Positions 1 through 8,403 are shown, counted from the first letter of the stretch. The stretch: 64,000 bases of DNA from Villigracilis sp024434165 (GCA_030263665.1 SZPK01000016.1:22513-86512); one strand, 5' to 3'. Numbers and translations: made by a program. Notes: generated by a model not told the origin, from the letters alone.

Positions 1-832
1 GCGATTTTCCGCCGGTCAATTCGCCGATGCGGGAGAGCAGGAAGGGGGTCAACGCCTGCCCGTGGATTTCCTTCTCCATCGCCTCAACCGACGCTCTGGC
101 GATGATCGGCTCCATCTCGGACCTCGGGATTGATTCCGCTTCGGGAATCGGGTTCGCCACGAGGATGCCGCTCCGCATCCCCAAATTCCAATGCGCTTTG
201 GCAAACTCTGCGATCTCTTTGGGGGAATCGAGGCGGGCGCTTACCCCAAGTCCGCTTTGGCGCGAGTAGAAGGCGGGGAACTCATCGGTTTGATAGCCGA
301 CGACCGGTACGCCCATCGTTTCGAGATATTCGAGCGTGGCGGGCAGGTCGAGAATCGCCTTCGCCCCGGCGCAGACGACGATTACGGGAATTTCCGCGAG
401 CGAGCGCAGGTCGGTGGAAATATCGAAGGGGTTTTCCTTGTGTACGCCGCCAATGCCGCCGGTGGCGAAAACCTGGATGCCCGCCAGGTGTGCGGCGAAC
501 ATCGTCCCGGCGACCGTGGTGCCGCCGTCTGCTTTTTTGACGATGGCGGCGGCGAAATCGCGGTGACTCACTTTCAGCGTGGAGTCGCTTTCAGCAAGCC
601 GGACCAGCTCCGCGTCCGAGAGACCGATGCGGATCTGTCCATCCAGCAGGGCAATGGTGGCAGGAGCCGCTCCGCCTGCGCGTACCTGCTTTTCCATCTC
701 CCGCGCGAGTTCGAGGTTTTGCGGGCGTGGAAGCCCGTGCGTGATGACGGTGGATTCGAGGGCAACAACAGGCGCGCCCAGGTCGAGCGCGCCTGCGATT
801 TCGGGGGCAAGTTGAAGGTTGGGGCGTTTCAT
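1..832 (-). CDS. psuG: Pseudouridine-5'-phosphate glycosidase, 3' end cut by window
   Basis: Reading the minus strand from the ATG at 832 gives about 277 residues that run off the left edge. The protein opens with a typical PsuG (indigoidine synthase A-like) N-terminus containing ALESTVITHGLP near residues 25-36. It later has the TTVAGTM and FATGGIGGVH blocks and an AGAKAILDLPATLEYLE block with the Lys of the family active site. The enzyme reversibly cleaves pseudouridine 5'-phosphate into uracil and ribose 5-phosphate in the cytoplasm. Only about 2 nt separate its start from the stop of the SPFH-like gene upstream, so it is probably the last gene of that operon. A PfkB-type pseudouridine kinase may lie outside the window. 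The family assignment is strong; the C-terminus is not seen. Confidence 0.92.
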   Translation of the reverse strand, partial: MKRPNLQLAPEIAGALDLGAPVVALESTVITHGLPRPQNLELAREMEKQVRAGGAAPATIALLDGQIRIGLSDAELVRLAESDSTLKVSHRDFAAAIVKKADGGTTVAGTMFAAHLAGIQVFATGGIGGVHKENPFDISTDLRSLAEIPVIVVCAGAKAILDLPATLEYLETMGVPVVGYQTDEFPAFYSRQSGLGVSARLDSPKEIAEFAKAHWNLGMRSGILVANPIPEAESIPRSEMEPIIARASVEAMEKEIHGQALTPFLLSRIGELTGGKS

Positions 833-834
833 CG

Positions 835-2442
835 TTACGAACTTCTCTTTACGTAATGGACGGGGGAGATGGCGATTTTGATATCCTGGATGGCTTTGTC
901 AATGCGGGCAATATCCACGTCCTTTTCGATTTGCGGCAGGTTTTCCTTCAGGATGAGGTCCCGCGCGGCGATGAGTTCCCGGCGGAATGCCTTGAGCATT
1001 TCGACGGCGATCGTGTGCGCGTCGCGCCGGCCTCCCTGCTGGGCGAGTTGTTTTTTGAGGTTTGCGGGGGCGATTACTTCGGTGCTTTTTTCCATCACTT
1101 TCATCAGGTCTTCAATATCCCTGTCGCTCAACCGCAGGGAGGAGGAGGAGACCGGTCGTTCAAAGTTGGTGATGATGACGACGTTGATCAGTTCGATGAA
1201 GAAATCCAGTTCGTGTTTTTTCCTGCTGCGCTCAAGGGCGCCGGCGCGCCGGGCATTCTCGCGCGCCAGGTTCCAGGCTTGTTTCAGGTTTTCGATGATG
1301 ACGGTATCGGGCAGCTGCCAGGTGCCGATGTCTATCCAATGCAGGGCGACGCCGAGCCTGGCGGCTTTTTCCTTGAATTCCTGGCTGTAGAATTTTTCCG
1401 TGATCTTCGAGCGCGATATGAAGGCGGGCGGTTTTTCGCTTTTGTTTCCGCCTGCCGCCTGGATGCCGGTTATTTCCACGCGCTTTTGGGTGATGGTTTC
1501 TTCGTTCCTGGTGCGGGCTTCCAGTTCCTTCTGGCTGATGCTGGCGAGGATTTCGCTGAGGGTGCTGGAGGTGATCAGTTTTTCGAGTTCGTAGATGACC
1601 AGCGGGATGATGGTGGTATCCCAGGGGAAGGAGACGCCGGAGACCGTCTTGGGCGTCGGGGTGATGATGGTGTGTTTGTAAACGAGGTTCTCCACGGCGC
1701 CCGGCTCGAAGGAATACGGGTCGCTTTCGGGCGCATCTTCCCTTGTCCCTTTTTTGCGCAGGATGCTGAAGATGATCTTGATTTCGTTCGCTTCGATCGG
1801 GATGCCGTCTTTGGTGCGCGATTTGACCGGAATTCCGCTGACGAACTGGTCGTGCAGGTTGATGGCGGCGTATTCGCGCTTGCCCACTTCATCGTGTTTG
1901 CCGATCTCGCGGATGCGCTCGAACCTTTCGATTTTCCAGAATTCCTTGCGCGCGGAAATGACTTCGGGTTCGCCGTTCACTTTTTCGAGCAGGGCGGCGC
2001 TGCCGAGGTTGACCTTGATCCTGCCCGGTCCGCCGATGAGGATGATGGGCGAACGCTCGTCCTTTTCGGAGATTTTCCCTTCGTCAATGGTGATCGTCTG
2101 TTCGTTGCCGCCGAAGGCAACGTTTTCGATGAATTGCTCCGCCATTGCCTGGTCGTCGAGTTCGAAGATGTCGCCGAGATAATGCGCCGCTTTTGCCTTC
2201 GCCAGGGTGTAGGCGGCATAGAAGAGCGGCGCATACTTGAGGAGGCTGAGGACGCCGACGATGGTCTTGTGTTTAATGTCCTCCAGGCTGATGGACGTAA
2301 GGAGAAACGTGATTCCAGTCAGGACGATCCAGGCGCCCAAGCCGATAAACACACGCGCATTCGACCTGGTTTGGGCGTCCTTGTCCGAAAGCCCGAAAAG
2401 CCAGCCGGGGGTATTCTCGCGGTAATCCGGCGCCCTTCTCAT
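835..2442 (-). CDS. SPFH/band-7-like membrane protein (second of a pair)
   Basis: A 535-residue protein. Two hydrophobic segments near residues 30-50 and 60-83 are followed by a long soluble region that looks like a divergent SPFH (stomatin/prohibitin/flotillin/HflK) domain with a charged, helical C-terminal half rich in Lys, Glu and Arg. The start overlaps the stop of the upstream partner by 4 nt (ATGA), which implies translational coupling. The two proteins have the same architecture and may form a hetero-oligomer at the membrane. No enzymatic motif is visible. Family knowledge suggests a membrane-scaffolding role. The exact partner and substrate are unknown. Confidence 0.7.
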   Translation of the reverse strand: MRRAPDYRENTPGWLFGLSDKDAQTRSNARVFIGLGAWIVLTGITFLLTSISLEDIKHKTIVGVLSLLKYAPLFYAAYTLAKAKAAHYLGDIFELDDQAMAEQFIENVAFGGNEQTITIDEGKISEKDERSPIILIGGPGRIKVNLGSAALLEKVNGEPEVISARKEFWKIERFERIREIGKHDEVGKREYAAINLHDQFVSGIPVKSRTKDGIPIEANEIKIIFSILRKKGTREDAPESDPYSFEPGAVENLVYKHTIITPTPKTVSGVSFPWDTTIIPLVIYELEKLITSSTLSEILASISQKELEARTRNEETITQKRVEITGIQAAGGNKSEKPPAFISRSKITEKFYSQEFKEKAARLGVALHWIDIGTWQLPDTVIIENLKQAWNLARENARRAGALERSRKKHELDFFIELINVVIITNFERPVSSSSLRLSDRDIEDLMKVMEKSTEVIAPANLKKQLAQQGGRRDAHTIAVEMLKAFRRELIAARDLILKENLPQIEKDVDIARIDKAIQDIKIAISPVHYVKRSS

Positions 2443-3854
2443 GCTTTACCCTGTTCCTGTTTTTGCGCCTGGTCGAGTTTGTTGACCAGCAGCCACTTGC
2501 TGACATCTTCGAGTTTCTTGATCTCCGCTTCAATGTCGTTGTTGGTGCGGCTTTCGAGCAGCAGCGCCTCTTTCAGCGGCTGGATCAACGCCTCGAGCGT
2601 GCTGTATTCGTCGCGGGGCGCCTGGTTGGAATTGTTGAAATCCCGTGAAGCCAGGCGGGCAAAGTTCCTGGCGGCGTCTATGCGGGCGAGCTTCATGGAC
2701 AGCCTCTCCTGTTCGTTGATCTGCTCCTCCTCCTTTTTCGCATTCTTCAGCCATTCCCCGCTCCACTGCTTGATGTATTGTTCCTCCATGGCGGGATCGT
2801 ACATCACGTTATGGATGCGGACTTCCATGACCTCGATGCCGCGCAGTTTCAACTGCAGGTACTCCATGCTGTCGGATTGCGCGCCCGTCTTTTTGCCGGT
2901 ATCGTCCAGCGTGTTGATGTGCTGCTGTTTCATGCGCGCGTTGAGCATCTCTTCGATGATCTGCAAGCCGTTCTCCTCGTTCTTGGGGTTGAACAGGTCC
3001 TCCAGTTTGAACTTGCGGATGTATTCGCGCCAGGCATTGACCACAAGATGCGCGGGGAGTTTGTTCCACTCCATGCGGTCCTGCTTGTTGTTCAGTTTTT
3101 CGAGTTTGATCACTTCGCGGGTGACGGCGTTTCTCACGGCGGTCGGGTCGTACCCGTACCGGGAGGTCACACCGCTTTCGGACGGCAGGTTCCGGGGCGG
3201 GCGTTTGATGCTGTACTTGATGCTGATGGTGGGCGAGACCTCGAACCCGTCGCGGGTCAAGCCGACCGTTTCCAGCCGTCGTTTTTCTTCGTTATAGGAT
3301 TTTGAGTTGGGGAAAGGCGCGGGGTTCAGGAAGGGGTTGTCGCCCGCATGCGGACCGATGTACTGCCACTGTGCGCGCAGGTCCACGCCCAGGTCGTTGG
3401 CGATGTATTCATCTTCGTCGGTGAACTTCACGCCGGGTCCCACCGGACCTATGATCTCGGTATCCGTGCGCAGGACAACGGCGCTGGCGGTATCGAGGAC
3501 GATCACGCCGAGCCCGCGTTTATCCTCTTCGCCGGCGTGTTTGATAACCTGCCCGTTCTTGACGAAGAGGGTTTGTCCGCGCTCGCCGGTTTCAAAGATG
3601 CGCACCCTTTTGTAGATTTCCCCGCGATCCTTCGGGTGGATGGGGAGGATGAACTGGGAGAAGAAATACGTCAGCGCTTCCACGAGGACATACGCAATAA
3701 GGAAATCCAGCACCAACAAGCCGAGGCTGATGTAATAATTGAACGAGACGCCAAGCCACCAGACGACGCCGTGCCAAACGAGAGCAATGAGAACGACCAT
3801 GCCGTATGGCGATCGCAGGATGGAGCCTATCGCGGAAGCCGCTTTTCGCATCAT
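2439..3854 (-). CDS. SPFH/band-7-like membrane protein (first of a pair)
   Basis: A 471-residue protein with two N-terminal membrane segments (about residues 18-40 and 46-70). An SPFH-like soluble domain follows, in which a hydrophobic loop-rich beta region (about 95-175) is succeeded by a helical C-terminal half with clustered Glu/Lys (about 370-460). Two adjacent ATG codons, 3854 and 3851, could serve as start. It is the first gene of a three-gene minus-strand operon, coupled by a 4-nt overlap to a similar protein and then to psuG. Its role is inferred as membrane microdomain or scaffold assembly; nothing in the sequence ties it directly to pseudouridine metabolism. Confidence 0.7.
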   Translation of the reverse strand: MMRKAASAIGSILRSPYGMVVLIALVWHGVVWWLGVSFNYYISLGLLVLDFLIAYVLVEALTYFFSQFILPIHPKDRGEIYKRVRIFETGERGQTLFVKNGQVIKHAGEEDKRGLGVIVLDTASAVVLRTDTEIIGPVGPGVKFTDEDEYIANDLGVDLRAQWQYIGPHAGDNPFLNPAPFPNSKSYNEEKRRLETVGLTRDGFEVSPTISIKYSIKRPPRNLPSESGVTSRYGYDPTAVRNAVTREVIKLEKLNNKQDRMEWNKLPAHLVVNAWREYIRKFKLEDLFNPKNEENGLQIIEEMLNARMKQQHINTLDDTGKKTGAQSDSMEYLQLKLRGIEVMEVRIHNVMYDPAMEEQYIKQWSGEWLKNAKKEEEQINEQERLSMKLARIDAARNFARLASRDFNNSNQAPRDEYSTLEALIQPLKEALLLESRTNNDIEAEIKKLEDVSKWLLVNKLDQAQKQEQGKA

Positions 3855-3899
3855 GTTGGTTTGATTCTAAATCAAAATGGCGGTTTCCGACAATCGAGT

Positions 3900-3908
3900 T
3901 GGTAGAAT
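3900..3908 (+). promoter_or_regulatory. Extended -10 promoter, leaderless PHP gene
   Basis: TG at 3900-3901, one base, then TAGAAT at 3903-3908. The ATG at 3916 follows after only 7 nt, so transcription would begin at or next to the start codon. No Shine-Dalgarno sequence is visible. No convincing -35 box is present, as is common with extended -10 promoters. Confidence 0.6.
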
Positions 3909-3915
3909 TGCCCCC

Positions 3916-4563
3916 ATGCTTACCCTCGAATTTCACTGTCATACGAATGCCTCGAAGGACTCGCTCACCCGCCCGGAGGATTTGATTCGGGCGGCGCGGA
4001 AGAAGGGGCTGGACCGCCTCGTCATCACCGACCACAATACGATTTCCGGCGCGCTCGCGGCTCAAAAACTGGACCCGGAACTGGTCGTTGTGGGCGAAGA
4101 GATCATGACCACTCGTGGAGAGATTCTCGCGGCGTTCGTGCAGGAAGAGATTCCCGCCGGGCTTACGCCGGGGGAGACCCTGCGGCGCTTGAAAGACCAG
4201 GGGGCGTTCATCAGCGTCTCGCACCCGTTCGACGAGTTGCGGAAAGGCGGCTGGAAGGAAGCGGACCTGCTGGAAATCATCCCGCACGTGGACGCAATCG
4301 AGGTGTTCAATTCGCGCTGTATGGACCCGCGCTTCAACCGCCGCGCGAAGGCGTTTGCGGAGAAGCACAACCTTGCCGGGACGGTCGGCTCGGACGCGCA
4401 TGCCGTCTTCGAGGTGGGGAAAGCTGTCATGGCGCTGGACCAGTTTCAAAGTCCAGAGGAGATGCGGAATGTAATTCGGGGCGCGCGGTTCAAAACGAAG
4501 TTATCCCCCTGGTGGGTGCATCTTGTTTCGCGTTATGCATCCATGAAAAAGAAAATGGGTTGA
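3916..4563 (+). CDS. PHP-domain metal-dependent phosphoesterase
   Basis: A 215-residue PHP-family protein. The metal-binding pattern is clear: HCHT near residues 5-8, ITDHNT near 36-41, an EE pair near 60, a conserved His in SHPFDE, and GSDAH near 170. The PHP superfamily includes DNA polymerase exonuclease domains, histidinol phosphatase and RNase AM-type (YciV/TrpH) enzymes; the length and motif order fit the small stand-alone TrpH-like type, a phosphoesterase acting on nucleotides or short RNA. I chose the ATG at 3916 instead of an upstream in-frame codon because the predicted -10 box lies at 3903-3908 and family members begin near this Met. The natural substrate is not determinable here. 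Confidence 0.82.
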   Translation: MLTLEFHCHTNASKDSLTRPEDLIRAARKKGLDRLVITDHNTISGALAAQKLDPELVVVGEEIMTTRGEILAAFVQEEIPAGLTPGETLRRLKDQGAFISVSHPFDELRKGGWKEADLLEIIPHVDAIEVFNSRCMDPRFNRRAKAFAEKHNLAGTVGSDAHAVFEVGKAVMALDQFQSPEEMRNVIRGARFKTKLSPWWVHLVSRYASMKKKMG

Positions 4564-4593
4564 TGCGGGAGCTCGCGAGTCGCCCCTGCAAAT

Positions 4594-5829
4594 TTATTCC
4601 CCAGGCAAAAATCGTTCCTGTTTTCCCAATCGCAAATGCAGCCCATAGAATGCCGCAGCAGCGGCGGCGCACAGCATACCACCCACATACCAAAGCAGAT
4701 TTGGATTTAAGTTATCAAGAATAAGACCCGCCAACATGGGCGCAAAGGTGGAAGGGAGCAGCCACGTCAGCCCGAAGATCGCCATGTACCGTCCGCGCAT
4801 TTCGACGGGGGCGAAGTTGGCGGCGAGGGTCTGGCTGGTGGGCATGATGAGCATCTCGCCGATGGTGATGACCACGATTGCCGACATGAACAGCCAGTAT
4901 GCCGCGGCAAAGCCAAACATGCTAAAGCCCAGCATGTAAAAGAGCGTACCGATTGCCATGATGATGAACGGCGGCCGGTCTTTGATGTTGCGCGAGACCC
5001 GGAACTGGAACAGAATGACCGTAATGGCGCTGGTGGTCATCAGGAAGCCGTAGCCCTGCGGGGTGACGCCGTGGCTGTCGCGCAGGAAGACCGAGAGCGA
5101 GTTGTACATCTGCTGGTAGACTGCGCCCATGAGAATGGCGGCGACGATGAATGCCATGAAGCCAAAATCCTTAAGGACGATGCCATACCCGGCAATGGTT
5201 TGTAAAAGCGACTCGTGTGGTTTGGGGTTTTCCTTGTCGTGATGCTCCGGTTTGGTCTCCGGCATGAGGAAGTAGAAAATAAGCGCCACGACGCAGCTGA
5301 CGATGGCGTCTATGATGAAGAGCAGCAGGAAGGAACGGTTGGCAAGGAAACCGCCGATGCTCGGACCGATGATCCACGCCAGGTTGCGGACGACGCGCAT
5401 CAGCCCGAAGCCTTCCTGCCGCTGTTTTTCGGTGAGGATATCCGCCATCATTGCCTGGTGGGCGGGACCGGAGACATCCGAGAGCAAACCGATGAACGCC
5501 GCCAGCGGGAACAAAACCGCCAGCGAGTTGACCAATCCCAAAGTCAGGGTGCTGAGCGCGCTGAAGACCAGCCCGAAGAGGATGAGTTTGCGGCGCCCGA
5601 AGCGGTCGGTGAGCGCGCCCCCGACCATGTTCCCGGCGATGCCGAAGATGGAGAACATGGCGAGCACCATGCCCGCCTCGGTCATGCCAACGTTGAATTT
5701 GCCGGTGATGTAAAGCGAAAAGAAGGGGAACAGCAGCGTCCCGCCGACGCTGTCAATGAAGAAGGTCAGGACGATGATCCAAAAGCGGGGCGGGAACTCG
5801 CGGTACAGTTTATTGAAGTGGTTGAACAT
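4594..5829 (-). CDS. Major facilitator superfamily transporter
   Basis: About 411 residues with twelve hydrophobic segments. It has the MFS A-like loop motif between TM2 and TM3 (GGALTDRFGRRK, about residues 64-75) and a cytoplasmic central loop rich in Lys, Pro, Glu and His (about 195-210). The pattern fits a drug- or sugar-efflux-type exporter at the inner membrane; the substrate cannot be read from sequence. The ATG at 5829 is preferred over an upstream TTG at 5850 because a consensus promoter ends only 9 nt before it, leaving the upstream codon outside the transcript. It converges on the PHP gene with 30 nt between the stops and no evident terminator. Confidence 0.85.
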   Translation of the reverse strand: MFNHFNKLYREFPPRFWIIVLTFFIDSVGGTLLFPFFSLYITGKFNVGMTEAGMVLAMFSIFGIAGNMVGGALTDRFGRRKLILFGLVFSALSTLTLGLVNSLAVLFPLAAFIGLLSDVSGPAHQAMMADILTEKQRQEGFGLMRVVRNLAWIIGPSIGGFLANRSFLLLFIIDAIVSCVVALIFYFLMPETKPEHHDKENPKPHESLLQTIAGYGIVLKDFGFMAFIVAAILMGAVYQQMYNSLSVFLRDSHGVTPQGYGFLMTTSAITVILFQFRVSRNIKDRPPFIIMAIGTLFYMLGFSMFGFAAAYWLFMSAIVVITIGEMLIMPTSQTLAANFAPVEMRGRYMAIFGLTWLLPSTFAPMLAGLILDNLNPNLLWYVGGMLCAAAAAAFYGLHLRLGKQERFLPGE

Positions 5830-5838
5830 TATGGCGTA

Positions 5839-5866
5839 ATTATAGAACAAATGTTTTGCATGTCAA
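5839..5866 (-). promoter_or_regulatory. Consensus sigma-70-type promoter of the MFS gene
   Basis: On the minus strand TTGACA (5866-5861) and TATAAT (5844-5839) are separated by 16 bp. The predicted start of transcription lies near 5832, about 3 nt before the ATG at 5829, so the mRNA would be nearly leaderless. Confidence 0.8.
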
Positions 5867-6151
5867 GGAAATGATGAGCCGTCAACCTTCCAAAATGCCC
5901 AACACGCATGTCAGCCCGTGCGGGAAGAAACTCCCCTCAACAATCAACACGGCGTTCCTGGCATCCGCGCTGGTGTGCACGCAAAACATGTCAGGCAGTT
6001 TGCTCCCTGTGCCGGGGACGGCGCAGGATTTCCCGCACAACGCGCCGCCGGGGATTTATGCCCAGAATGGGTAATGTGTCTCACCTGCACCCACCGGCGA
6101 ACGGCGGCGGCTTTGCGCTGCGCTCAATGGCTCAGGGAATCCCAAACGCCA
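5867..6151. other. Intergenic stretch without a supported gene
   Basis: Both strands contain short open frames here. The longest credible-looking one runs on the minus strand at about 5887-6050 (around 55 codons), and an overlapping plus-strand frame ends at 6074. Neither has a ribosome binding site, recognisable domain or good start. The segment could hold decayed coding DNA, but I cannot support a gene. Confidence 0.4.
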
Positions 6152-6160
6152 TGATATAAT
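6152..6160 (+). promoter_or_regulatory. Extended -10 promoter of the RRM gene
   Basis: TG at 6152-6153 followed by TATAAT at 6155-6160 forms a perfect extended -10. Transcription would start near 6167, giving a leader of about 98 nt before the ATG at 6265. No -35 consensus is evident. Confidence 0.65.
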
Positions 6161-6197
6161 CATGCCAGCTTATCAAAGGTCAAGCACGCTTCTGTTG

Positions 6198-6230
6198 CCG
6201 TCGGCCCTCCATAGGGCTGACGGTTTTTTT
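6198..6230 (+). terminator. Terminator-like hairpin inside the RRM-gene leader
   Basis: An 11-bp stem (6198-6208 with 6213-6223; one G-U pair), a CCAT tetraloop and seven T residues (6224-6230) form a textbook intrinsic terminator. It lies between the gene's promoter and its ribosome binding site, so the gene can only be expressed by read-through or anti-termination. Alternatively it ends a separate small RNA of about 64 nt. Confidence 0.75.
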
Positions 6231-6264
6231 CTTAATCACCGGCAAGACTGTAAAGGAGTCAACC

Positions 6265-6588
6265 ATGGAAGCGAAACTATACGTCGGCAATTTGTCTTAT
6301 GAAACTACGGAACAGGGCTTGCGCGAACTGTTCATGCAAGCCGGGAACGTGATCTCGGTGGCGTTGATCAAGGAGCAGGGCACGAACCGCTCGAAAGGTT
6401 TTGCTTTCGTGGAGATGGGTTCGCAGAGCGAGGCGCAAAAAGCGATCAGCATGTTCAACAGTTATACCTTGAACGACCGTCAGTTGACCGTGAACTTGGC
6501 GCGCCCGCGCGAAGAACGCGGCGGCTTTCATCAACAGCGCGGCGGTCGCCGCCAGCAGCGCGGCAGCAGCAATCGCCGGCGCTATTAG
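6265..6588 (+). CDS. RRM-domain RNA-binding protein (glycine/arginine-rich tail)
   Basis: A 107-residue protein with one RNA recognition motif over residues 3-81. RNP2 is LYVGNL at 5-10 and RNP1 is KGFAFVEM at 44-51. A short Gly/Arg/Gln-rich tail (about 87-107) resembles the cyanobacterial Rbp and plant glycine-rich RNA-binding proteins, which act as RNA chaperones, often in the cold. The start is supported by AAGGAG about 7 nt upstream. It is monocistronic, with a terminator-like leader that suggests control at the level of transcription elongation. Family identity is certain; a cold-shock role is inferred. Confidence 0.93.
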   Translation: MEAKLYVGNLSYETTEQGLRELFMQAGNVISVALIKEQGTNRSKGFAFVEMGSQSEAQKAISMFNSYTLNDRQLTVNLARPREERGGFHQQRGGRRQQRGSSNRRRY

Positions 6589-6605
6589 CGCCAAAAAGAC
6601 CTGGG

Positions 6606-6741
6606 AACTCACCTTACGCAATTTCGCCGCAGGAGCGACCCGTTTAGGTAAATCAGGCAGCCAATCTGCAAGAAAGGGTCGCCCTGTGCCAGACATTTTG
6701 CAAAAACAAGGATGGGTCGCCCCTGCCGTGTAAGGTGAGTT
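6606..6741 (+). mobile_element. MITE-like element, copy A
   Basis: The 136-bp segment is bounded by AACTCACCTTACGC and an inverted GTGTAAGGTGAGTT (13 of 14 positions pair). Its interior matches, in the opposite orientation, a second element at 9045-9171, including shared internal blocks around 6659-6712. It has no coding capacity, so it would depend on a transposase elsewhere if mobile. No convincing target duplication flanks this copy. Confidence 0.7.
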
Positions 6742-6898
6742 ATTAAAAGTGAAAGAGCAAAAACGGTTGAAATTCACCGCTTTTGCCCTGCTTCTTCATG
6801 TTGTTTGGGTACTGGATCACGCTCCACGATGTTTGCATCGGCGATACGGTCGTTCATCCGCGGCATGGGGTGGAGACGGGGATCAATTCAAAGAGTTG

Positions 6899-6943
6899 TT
6901 GACATCCGTTCCCTCTTCTGTTAAACTATAAGTTGTCAGACAA
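6899..6943 (+). promoter_or_regulatory. Promoter and operator-like palindrome of the purine deaminase gene
   Basis: TTGACA at 6899-6904 and TAAACT at 6922-6927 are spaced by 17 bp, with transcription predicted near 6934. The near-palindrome TTGTCAGACAA at 6933-6943 sits on the start point and fits the general GntR-family operator scheme (GT...AC half sites). A GntR-family gene is present 4 kb downstream. The promoter call is firm; the operator is a hypothesis. Confidence 0.6.
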
Positions 6944-7010
6944 ATTAGTCTAGTCGCCTTGCCAGAAGCGGCTGTCCAATCATTCAACTGCCGGACCATT
7001 CGACTATCCC

Positions 7011-8390
7011 ATGACAACCCTCCTTATCAAAAACGCTTACATCGTTACCATGGACGACCATCAGCGGGAGATTCCCGATGGTGGTCTTTTCATTCGTGAT
7101 GGATTTATCGAACAGGTGGGACAAACTTCCAGTTTACCCAGCGCAGCCGATGAAACGCTCGACCTCAAAGGGCATGTCGTTTTTCCGGGTCTTGTCAACA
7201 CCCACCATCACTTTTACCAAACCCTCACACGCGCCGTCCCTGCCGCGCAGGATGCCAACCTCTTCAACTGGCTCAAGACGCTCTATCCCATTTGGGCGCG
7301 GATGAACCCTGAGGACATTTTCATTTCGACCCAGACGGCGCTCGCGGAACTTGCCCTCTCAGGATGCGCCACTGCTTCGGACCATCTCTACCTCTTTCCC
7401 AACGCATCAAAACTGGACGATGAGATTGCCGCCGCACTGGAAGTTGGTCTGCGTCTGCAAGCGTCTCGCGGCTCGATGAGTTTGGGCGAATCCAAAGGCG
7501 GACTCCCGCCCGACAGCGTGGTGGACAGCGAAGAGAACATCCTCAAAGATTCCCAGCGCCTCATCGAACGCTATCACGATCCCAAGCCCGGCGCGATGAC
7601 TCAAATTGTGCTTGCGCCGTGTTCCCCGTTCAGCGTCACGTCCGACCTGATGAAGCAGTCCGCAAAGATGGCGCGGCAGTACGGCGTGCATCTCCACACT
7701 CACTTAGCCGAAACCGAAGACGAAGAACAATTCTGTATGCAAATGTTCGGTCATCGCCCGGTCGGCTACATGCAGGAGGTGGACTGGGTGGGGGAGGATG
7801 TTTGGTTCGCGCATGCGGTCTGGGTCAACGACGAGGAAATCAAAGTCTTCGCCAGGCACAAGTGCGGCGTGGCGCATTGTCCCACCTCGAACATGCGGCT
7901 GGCGTCGGGCATCGCCCCGGTGAAAGAATACCGCGCGGCGGGCGTGAAGGTCGGCTTGGGCGTGGATGGCTCCGCTTCCAACGACGGATCGCATCTCCTT
8001 GCAGAAGTGCGAAATGCCATGCTCGTCTCCCGCGTCAAAGAAGGACTGACGGGCTATTCCCTTTCCAACGACCCAAACCGAAAATTGATGACGGCAAGAG
8101 AGGCGTTGTACCTGGGAACCCGCGGCGGCGCAGCGGTATTGGGCCGCGCCGACATCGGGAGTTTGGAAACCGGCAAGTGCGCCGACTTCTTTGCCGTGAA
8201 TTTGAACCGGCTCGAATTTGCAGGCATGCACGACCCGGTTTCGGCAGTCGTATTTGGCCAGCCTGCCGGCGTGGATTACACGGTTGTGCATGGAAAATTC
8301 ATCGTCAGGGAGGGCCGGCTGGCGGCGCTGGATTTGGGCAGGTTGGTCGAAAAACACAACAAAGCCGCCAGCCGCCTGCTGGCTGGGTGA
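7011..8390 (+). CDS. 8-oxoguanine deaminase / SsnA-type amidohydrolase
   Basis: A 459-residue metal-dependent amidohydrolase (TIM barrel with composite beta domain). Metal ligands appear as THHH at residues 64-67, HTH in HLHTHLAE near 230, a His near 265, and Asp in GVDGSASND near 320. The block GSMSLGESKGGLPPD is typical of 8-oxoguanine deaminases and related hydroxyatrazine hydrolase-like proteins, which hydrolyse an exocyclic amine or halide from purine- or triazine-like rings. 8-Oxoguanine deamination yields uric acid. Its position at the head of an island with adenine deaminase, YgeW/YgeY homologs and carbamate kinase supports purine catabolism, as in the E. coli ssnA region. Substrate choice between guanine and 8-oxoguanine is not settled by sequence. 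Confidence 0.85.
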   Translation: MTTLLIKNAYIVTMDDHQREIPDGGLFIRDGFIEQVGQTSSLPSAADETLDLKGHVVFPGLVNTHHHFYQTLTRAVPAAQDANLFNWLKTLYPIWARMNPEDIFISTQTALAELALSGCATASDHLYLFPNASKLDDEIAAALEVGLRLQASRGSMSLGESKGGLPPDSVVDSEENILKDSQRLIERYHDPKPGAMTQIVLAPCSPFSVTSDLMKQSAKMARQYGVHLHTHLAETEDEEQFCMQMFGHRPVGYMQEVDWVGEDVWFAHAVWVNDEEIKVFARHKCGVAHCPTSNMRLASGIAPVKEYRAAGVKVGLGVDGSASNDGSHLLAEVRNAMLVSRVKEGLTGYSLSNDPNRKLMTAREALYLGTRGGAAVLGRADIGSLETGKCADFFAVNLNRLEFAGMHDPVSAVVFGQPAGVDYTVVHGKFIVREGRLAALDLGRLVEKHNKAASRLLAG

Positions 8391-8403
8391 GAGGTTCTGC
8401 CAA

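Larger units (their letters stand above)
6589..7010. other. Intergenic region with MITE-like repeat and deaminase promoter
   Basis: No gene is supported. From left to right it holds a short palindrome at the end of the RRM gene, a 136-bp inverted-terminal-repeat element (6606-6741), about 150 bp without recognisable features, the promoter and operator-like site of the deaminase gene (6899-6943), and a stretch at 6973-7010 that belongs to a degenerate short-period repeat family also seen at 31551-31606. Confidence 0.6.

Noticed and set aside
856..3297. A plus-strand open frame of 813 codons over the SPFH genes
   Set aside because: It is rich in Phe, Asp and Arg and has no domain or ribosome binding site. 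The minus-strand frames have membrane segments and overlap as an operon, so this is a mirror of them.
5887..6063. A minus-strand frame of about 57 codons in the gap before the RRM gene
   Set aside because: No start with ribosome binding site, no family, and an equally open plus-strand frame. It may be a decayed gene but cannot be supported.
6749..6931. A 60-codon plus-strand frame after MITE copy A
   Set aside because: It begins at the edge of the repeat, ends inside the -10 region of the next promoter, and has no recognisable features.
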